Shown one piece after another: positions 58,199 to 64,000 of a DNA stretch of 64,000 bases. Source of the stretch: Bilabrum cf. latius. Its lineage: Eukaryota; Bigyra: Bicosoecida; Bigyra; Bicosoecida. Each line of letters starts with the position of its first letter. The first letter of the stretch is position 1. The notes under the pieces were generated by a model. The model made no database searches. It was given only the letters and a program-made list of their open reading frames with translations, and was not told where the DNA came from. The DNA lies in NCBI GenBank assembly GCA_965178125.1, contig OZ237753.1:806001-870000 (forward strand). The letters run 5' to 3'. A program made the translations under genes and the position numbers.

Positions 58199-61100
58199 TC
58201 ACAGCTCCGTCACTGCAGACCCAGTGAACTCAGGCTCGTCGGACTCACGCCTCTGAGCTGCTGCTTCCCTGCGCAAGTCATCTTCCGTGGGACCTCCAGC
58301 ACAGCAGCAGCACCACCACGGCGTCGCAGCGGGCGCACTGCTTGCCTTGATTTCTTTAGAGCCACCGGCTAGCTTGGGACCGGTGGTATCTCCCCGCCCC
58401 GGCAGGTCTTGGTCCGCTCCCGCGTGTGCCTTGCCGTCTGCGCCGAAGTACTGCTCGGGCTCGCCGAACCCGTCGTCCACGACTAGCCTCTGACCTCGAT
58501 CAGCATCATACGTGTCGCCTTGTCCATGACTGCTAGCATTACCACCATCGTTTGGTCGTTGGTTCTCCCCTGGATGCTGCTGCTCAGGTGTCGGCAGCTC
58601 GATCATCGTGTCGGTCGAAGATGCAGCACGAGCATCCCTCGAGGGGCGCAGGGCGGTCTGCTCCTCCTTACCTGGCTCGCCCGAGTCTTTGCTGTCTAGC
58701 CGCGGCCTGGATGTGGCCTCCCTGCTAAGCTTGGAACCCTGGCTCCTGACTTCATCGCCGCGCATGCTGTCACCACCCGCGAGCGGCTGCAATCTGGGTG
58801 AGTGCGGCTCACTGTGCTTGCTCCCGGAGAGTCCAGAGGTAGCCCCCGTGCCGCCGCGCTCCCGCCGCAATGCCTCTGCAGCTGCGTCTTCCTCTGCGTC
58901 AACATCCGCGCCGAATGCACCCACGCCTGCGGTTGCGTCAGACACGGCAGACCCCACCGACTCGCGGCTCGAGCGCCCGGTGCGGCCGGTGAGCGCCCTG
59001 TCCCTGCGGAGCGCAGTCCGGGGCGAGCCAGCGCGGGGTGTGGCCACTTGGATCCCAGAACCGCCCATGGCCCCTGTGCCAGCACCGTCTGGCTCGCTAT
59101 CACGGGTGCGTGCCGCTTCGCTGTCTTGCTCCGAGTCAGCATCAACGTCCACGTCCTCGCCATCCAGCTCGGAGCCGATCGATATGCCAGACCTGGCCTT
59201 GCTGTGGAAGGGGGGCATGGTCCGGCCGGGCATCCCTTCGGGGCTGAGGCCTCCAGGGCTCTGCCGATGATGACCGGACCCTCGGCTGGACGGTCGCACA
59301 GGAGCAGCAGGCTGCTCCGCCCCCGCTGGACCGTCTCCACGCCCTGCCGCCTGTGCCGAGCTCTCCATCCCGCTTGGGGGCAGAGACGGCTTGCGAGTCT
59401 CTCCACCGCCCACCTCGTCGTCGTCATCTTCCTCCGCTGCGTCGTGATCGATCCCAAAGTCAAAGCCTTCCTAGCTGAGCCGACGGCTGCTGGACTGCGG
59501 CGTCTCGTATCCACTCCCGAATCCCAGGTCAATCGGGGGGCTTGGCGACTGAGGCGCACGCACCCGCAAGTTGGCGAGCCTGTGCGGCTGGTGCGGCGCT
59601 CCACTGTTTCCATTGGTCGGGGCCGTATCAGGGCGCAGTGCGGTACTAGCCCTGGGTGCACCTGGCAGGCCGCCAGTAGCACCACCCCCGCCTTGCGCCC
59701 GCTCGCCTGCAGTGGCCGACTTGCCGTGCTTGCTGCCCCTACCTCCCTGGGCCGTGTCCTCTCCGTTTCGAATCCCAGTTGCCATATCGACCTCGTCCTG
59801 CCCGCTGGCTCCGGAACCCGCATGTGACGGATCCACACCATGACTGCTCACTACCTCGGAGGTGCTATTTTCTGCGTCTGTTGTCTGACGCTTTCCCACC
59901 TGGTTAGTGTCGCTGCCGGCCGAAGCTACTGCTGCAGCGACCAACGTGATTGAGTTGTCAGTTTCAGAGTCTGTACCGTGCGTTCCACTACTTCTGTCCC
60001 TACTTGATGCTCTGCTTCCATCTTGCTCGCTTTGTGTGGCTCTGCTGATCTCAGTCGACAAGTCACCGGCCTCGTCGACGTCGTGCACAGCGCTGCCGCC
60101 GTCGTCCAAGCCTTGGCCGGCTCCGCCACCACCCACCGGCGGCGCACTCGAATGCGCCACCGAGTGAGCCGTGCCACTCCCCTCCAACTCCTCCGCGGCA
60201 CTACTGTCTGGAAGCGGGGCCAACATCCCGACGCGAGGAACTGCACGACCCCTGTGGCGCCACGCCTCGCTGCCGACGGCTGGGATGGCAGGCTCTGACC
60301 GAGTGCGCAGCTGCAGGGCATGGCGGTTCGGGTTGAGGAGAACTGGGGCAGCAGTGCCTGCCTGGGTACCTCGCCTGAATGCGGATGGAGCTGCAGTTGC
60401 AAGCCGCCGCGCACTCGGAACGAAATCACCGTGCAATCCCCCCGCACCATCGCCCGCACCATCACCGGCAGCTTGATGACCTCGGGCGGCAGACTGCCTC
60501 GGCACATCGCTAGCACCTGCAGCCGCATGCTACCCAGAGCGCCTGCTCTCCGATTTGGAGTCTATGGTAGACACCTCCAGACTGGACAAGCCCACACTAG
60601 AATCCGTGCGCTGCCGCACCTGCGAGTTACTAGGATCCAAGCCGATAGACCCCACGCGGTGCATGTGCGTGTCGGATTCAGCCGGTAGCTCCGGTTGCCC
60701 GTCCTAAAGGAGTATGGGCTGTGCTTGCGCCACCCCCTTGGTTCCGCTACGGCGCCGCCCCGCCTGCTTGCGGGCGATCTCGCTGTAGCCAACCGCACCC
60801 CCCACGCCTTGATGCGGGCCGGGCACTGCTGCGCTGAGGTCGCCGGAGTAGGGCCCTATGGTGCTCCCGCGCGTGATGGCCGAGCCGGAGGTGATCCCGG
60901 AGACGAGGCTTCCCGCAGATGGCTTCCGATCGATGGGAACGTCAGCAGCTGCATCGCCGGCAGATCCTCTGCTGTGCCTACCGCTGCTAGTGCCTGAGCC
61001 CCTGTGCCGCCTGCTGCCGCGCACCTCCAGTCGTCCGGAGTATCGCCTCCTCCCGGACAAACTGCCCTGCGGTGAGGATGGCAGGCCCATCAAGTCATCC

Positions 61101-63229
61101 GGAGAGGTGGCGGTATTCATCTCCAAGTCGAGATGCAGGTCCTGGCGCTGCACCAGCATTGCACCCCTGGCAGAGGCACTGACGCTGGAGCCTGTCCCAC
61201 TGAGTACGGGCCCCCGCGGCTGGGGCAGGCCAGGAGGAGCAACTGGCTGCTGGTGCTCGTGGTAATCCTGTCCCTGCTGCTGCATGCGAGCCAGCGCATC
61301 CGCGCGTGCCTCGCTCTGCCTAAGGATACCTGACTGCCCTTCCCTACGAGGCGTCTGCTTGGCGGAGCGGGCCCGCCTTGATCCGCGCCCCTGACCCAGT
61401 CGTCTACCTGCCTTACTGCCTCCAGATGAACCCAGTTTGCTCCTCCCTGGGCCAATCACACCGCGTCTCTTAGCGTCCCTCGCCCTCGGCACCTTCGGCT
61501 AAACCCGACGGAGGTCCCTTTGCCGAGCCTTTTCTTGGTTTTGTAGAGCCTTCAGTTCGTTCGCGAGACGCCTCGATGGCCGGGATCGGGAGGCGGAGGG
61601 CGCTCGAGCCGCAATCGATGCGTACCCAGGCGATAGGGATGCTGCCGCCGGGGCCCGGCCTTGGGGGGGTGGCGTGAGCGAGACCTTGTCCGGATCCGGG
61701 GTGCCTTTGTTCTCCCGAGCAGTGGTGACACGCCCCGGCCTGCTCTGTGTCCGGCGGGACACGGCACGGCGAGGAGCGCGTCGGGGCTAGCTACGTCCCA
61801 GCCTCGACTCGCTTTGCTGTTGCATGCGGGCTCTGGCAGCAGAGCGCGCCCGATCGCCGCGTGACCTAGATCTCCCGGCGGAAGAGTCGGCAGCGTGCTG
61901 CATGCCAGCGGTGGTCTTGCGAGCAGCTCGAGGCGACCTGCGGCCCCGCCCCCGCCCCTGTCCCAGCCCACGTCCCTCAACTCCTGCCACCTGTCGTACT
62001 CTGTGCTTCCGAGACGAGCTGCGGTTCGGCCGTGTAGAACGACCCTGTCTGGGAGAATCCACACCGCTCAAGTCGCCATTGCCAACCTCTGCATCCATCT
62101 GCCCCTACACTGCCGCAACAAACCGATGGGATGAAGCGGGTGCAGAAATATCTGCCCCACCATTGGCAGCTTCACCTAGAGCCGGAACAACGCCGCTTCT
62201 TTCGTCATCCGCCGGCGTGCGATGGCTCATGCCGAGCTCGTTGGGCATCGGATGGGCACGTAACACCGACTGCAGCTGGGCAGCGAGCGCAGCCTGCAGC
62301 TCTGCAGGATTCTGTACATGGTCCGGCTGTAGCTCTGGACGAGTGTGAGAACCAGAACCAGCTAGTCGGGGGTCCTGCTGCTCTCGCACTCGTGGTGCAT
62401 CTACTGGCAGCTGCACCGCTCCACCCCCACCACCCCCTCCACTGCCACCACGAGATGTGATCGAAGCGCGGTCCCCGAGCTACACAATCCCACCGCCGGT
62501 TTCCTGCAGCAATTCAACCTCCTTGTCACCGTTGGTATCGGACGCAGGCGTGTCCCATGGGCCATCACTGGCCCCGGCAGGTGACCGGTGCTCACTATAG
62601 CCTGTGGGCAAGTGGCGAGACCGCTGCTGGAGGCTGTCTCCTGCTTGTTTGCTCGCTTCCGAGGCATCTAATCGGATATGGAGCCTACTGGTCTGTCTCT
62701 AAGGGCTGTTTAAATCGGTATTCGTGAGACTTTCTATTGGCATGGTGCGACTGCCAGGCTCTCGACGGTCCGTCGCACGGCCGCTCCTGACGGATGACGG
62801 GCTGAATGGGATCGAATCGCGATACCCAGCTGTGGTTTGTACATCTGCTGGTGATGCAGGGTCGTTGGCTCTCGAACGATTCGAGAAGGCAGAGCGTCGC
62901 TGTGGAACGTCTTGCTATCCCTCAGGGAGCCTCGGCAAAACATCTCCTTGATGCCTGCGTTCGATAGGCTCTGCAATACCATGGCCGCCATTCTGTACCT
63001 GGCCGTGCGATTTAGATATCAGCATTGACAAATCGACTTGTGCAGCAATACAAGACGCTTTTTCGCTGCGTCCAGGAGAAACTCCACCGGTGGGTCGCTT
63101 GCTGGATTCACCTCTCGAGCCTCTCCAGTTCAGGTCAGCCGATCTGTGACGATCTCGGGCTCGATGTTTTTCAGAGGCAAGTCTCTAAATCTGTGCTTGG
63201 ACTTCGTCGAGAAGCGTGTGCCCAGACAT
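58199..63229 (-). CDS. Long disordered protein, CCCC motif near C-terminus
   Basis: A single frame from ATG 63229-63227 to TGA 58199-58201, 1,676 residues; ten TAG codons as Gln (59471, 60704, 61499, 61787 and 62105 among them). The N-terminus is a short coiled coil (MSGHTLLDEVQAQIQRLASE). Most of the rest is Ser/Gly/Asp/Glu-rich and disordered, with basic clusters (KARQRDLRR) and Gln-rich stretches near the middle. Close to the C-terminus is PWWCCCCAGGPTEDDLRREA, where the four cysteines could be palmitoylated. It ends about 45 bp from the convergent gene at 58155. No family is recognised; a scaffold role is only a guess. A Met at 62743-62741 would be an alternative start. Confidence 0.62.
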
Positions 63230-63490
63230 GCTAGTCGTTGCGGTTTGGGGTCAGCCGTTCTTCTCGCAGCCTAGGCAAAATAGGCCGGTGCAACGCTCGC
63301 TGAGCTACTACTACTTGAATGATATATCTTGATCCCCACAATAAAATGTAATGGATCAGTGCATCATGCCACAGTTGTACGGAAGTTGTGGGAGCAGTTC
63401 TGAATTACGTCGGTATTAAACAGTGCAGTTTATGATGCAGTGCTCGCTTCTGGCGCGATCCAGACTCAACACCAATCCTAGACTTGGGCA

Positions 63491-64000
63491 ATGGCTGCTG
63501 TTGCTGGGGCTGTCCCAGACGATATCGTAGAGCAGGCGAAGAAAGTTGGAATCGCCGAGAAGGCTGCTTCTAGTCTATACAAGGCGTTCAAATCCTTTGA
63601 TGCAGATAACAGCGGCGCTGTTGATCGGTCAGAGCTTTGCAAAGCATTGGAGCTCTCGGGGGTCCGGGACGCACCACACCAAGTTGGACTGTTCTTCAAA
63701 TCAACAAAGACTGAAGCAGATGGCCGTGCAAATTTCTCGGAGTTCTGCCAGGTATGAGCAAGCGAAATATGCAAAGCTCTCGTCTCTCGTTGACATTCGT
63801 CTCACAAGTTCCTCTGTCAGGAGCCCGAAGTCCCCACGCCGCCCTCCATCGCAGATAATCGCCAAATTTAAATCATCCTCCGGCATCGGTGCCGTGGTAC
63901 TCAAAGCATCTGGCCTGAAGACCTTGGAGGGAGTGACCGGAAAGCATTCTTACAGCGACGACGAGCGCATCGCTTTCGCCGAGCACCTCAACAACGTCTT
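63491..64000 (+). CDS. Fimbrin/plastin, 5' end
   Basis: Exon 1 is 63491-63751 (87 codons) and exon 2 starts at 63855 after a 103-bp intron (GTATGA..CATCGCAG, phase 0); the gene continues past the window end. Exon 1 has an N-terminal helix pair and a canonical EF-hand loop (DADNSGAVDRSE), then a second EF-like segment (STKTEADGRANFSEF) with a degenerate loop. Exon 2 begins IIAKFKSSSGIGAVVLKASG and reaches HSYSDDERIAFAEHLNN, the diagnostic start of the first calponin-homology actin-binding repeat of fimbrin. Fimbrin bundles actin filaments under calcium control. An acceptor at 63820 would give an early stop, so the 63855 acceptor is preferred. Confidence 0.88.

Noticed and set aside
1-64000. 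Window is full of pseudogenes or frameshifted genes
   Set aside because: Breaks occur only at TAG, always keep frame, and domains continue intact across them. Random decay would also give TAA, TGA and frameshifts.
1-64000. TAG reassigned to leucine or another residue
   Set aside because: GPN3, kinase, nitroreductase and the polyQ tract all demand or favour Gln; Leu, Glu or Tyr do not fit these columns.

Overview
This is a nuclear contig from a GC-rich, intron-poor single-celled eukaryote whose lineage I cannot name from the sequence. It carries spliceosomal introns (GT..AG, 59-390 bp), long single-exon genes, many low-complexity proteins, and clearly eukaryotic families: GPN3 GTPase, APC/C subunit CDC16, fimbrin, a TALE homeodomain protein, a LIMR/LMBR1 membrane protein, and an AGC kinase with DEP and START domains. 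No CRISPR array, operon, insertion sequence, rRNA or tRNA was recognised.

The central observation is a variant nuclear genetic code: in-frame TAG is sense and reads as glutamine. Read with the standard code, nearly every gene here breaks into several ORFs that all lie in one frame and are separated only by TAG. Read with TAG=Gln, about 20 long genes appear, with roughly 100 in-frame TAGs. Several TAGs fall where the family demands Gln: GPN3 motif FDCPG-Q-IELY (15371-15373); the AGC kinase sequence before YLHEH (7829-7831); the nitroreductase sequence TK-QQ-LD (1959-1961); and a polyglutamine tract with three TAGs mixed among CAG/CAA (32788-32817). TGA ends almost every gene; TAA ends two, and I saw none in frame inside any predicted coding sequence. 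The code therefore appears to be UAG=Gln with UGA and UAA still stops. That is unlike the usual ciliate or dasycladalean pattern, in which UAA and UAG change together. UAG=Gln alone is very rare; from memory it has been reported in the fornicate Iotanema.

Layout. 1-501: 3' end of an unknown gene (+). 687-2042: nitroreductase-family protein (-). 2387-9157: DEP-DEP-START-AGC kinase (+). 9602-14617: integrin-alpha-like FG-GAP membrane protein with a Ser/Thr/Pro minisatellite (+). 14786-15879: GPN3 (-). 16149-20039: Gly/Asn/Ala/Pro-rich protein (-). 20075-20735: small three-exon membrane protein (-). 20949-23231: coiled-coil protein (-). 23474-26038: unknown (+). 26214-28019: secreted Cys-rich/saposin protein (-). 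28165-35661: 2,498-residue low-complexity protein (-). 36317-38339: YqgF/RuvX-domain protein (+). 39119-43044: TALE homeodomain protein (+). 43396-47301: CDC16/APC6 (-). 47517-49163: secreted beta-lactamase-like hydrolase (+). 49417-51302: LIMR protein (-). 51472-54845: methyltransferase-TPR protein (+). 55384-58155: unknown (+). 58199-63229: long disordered protein (-). 63491-end: 5' end of fimbrin/plastin (+).

The genes are an ordinary mixture of housekeeping, signalling, secretion and cytoskeletal functions. They share no pathway; what they share is the recoded TAG codon. Gene models below assume UAG=Gln; intron positions were placed by reading-frame phase and GT/AG signals and have not been checked with transcripts.
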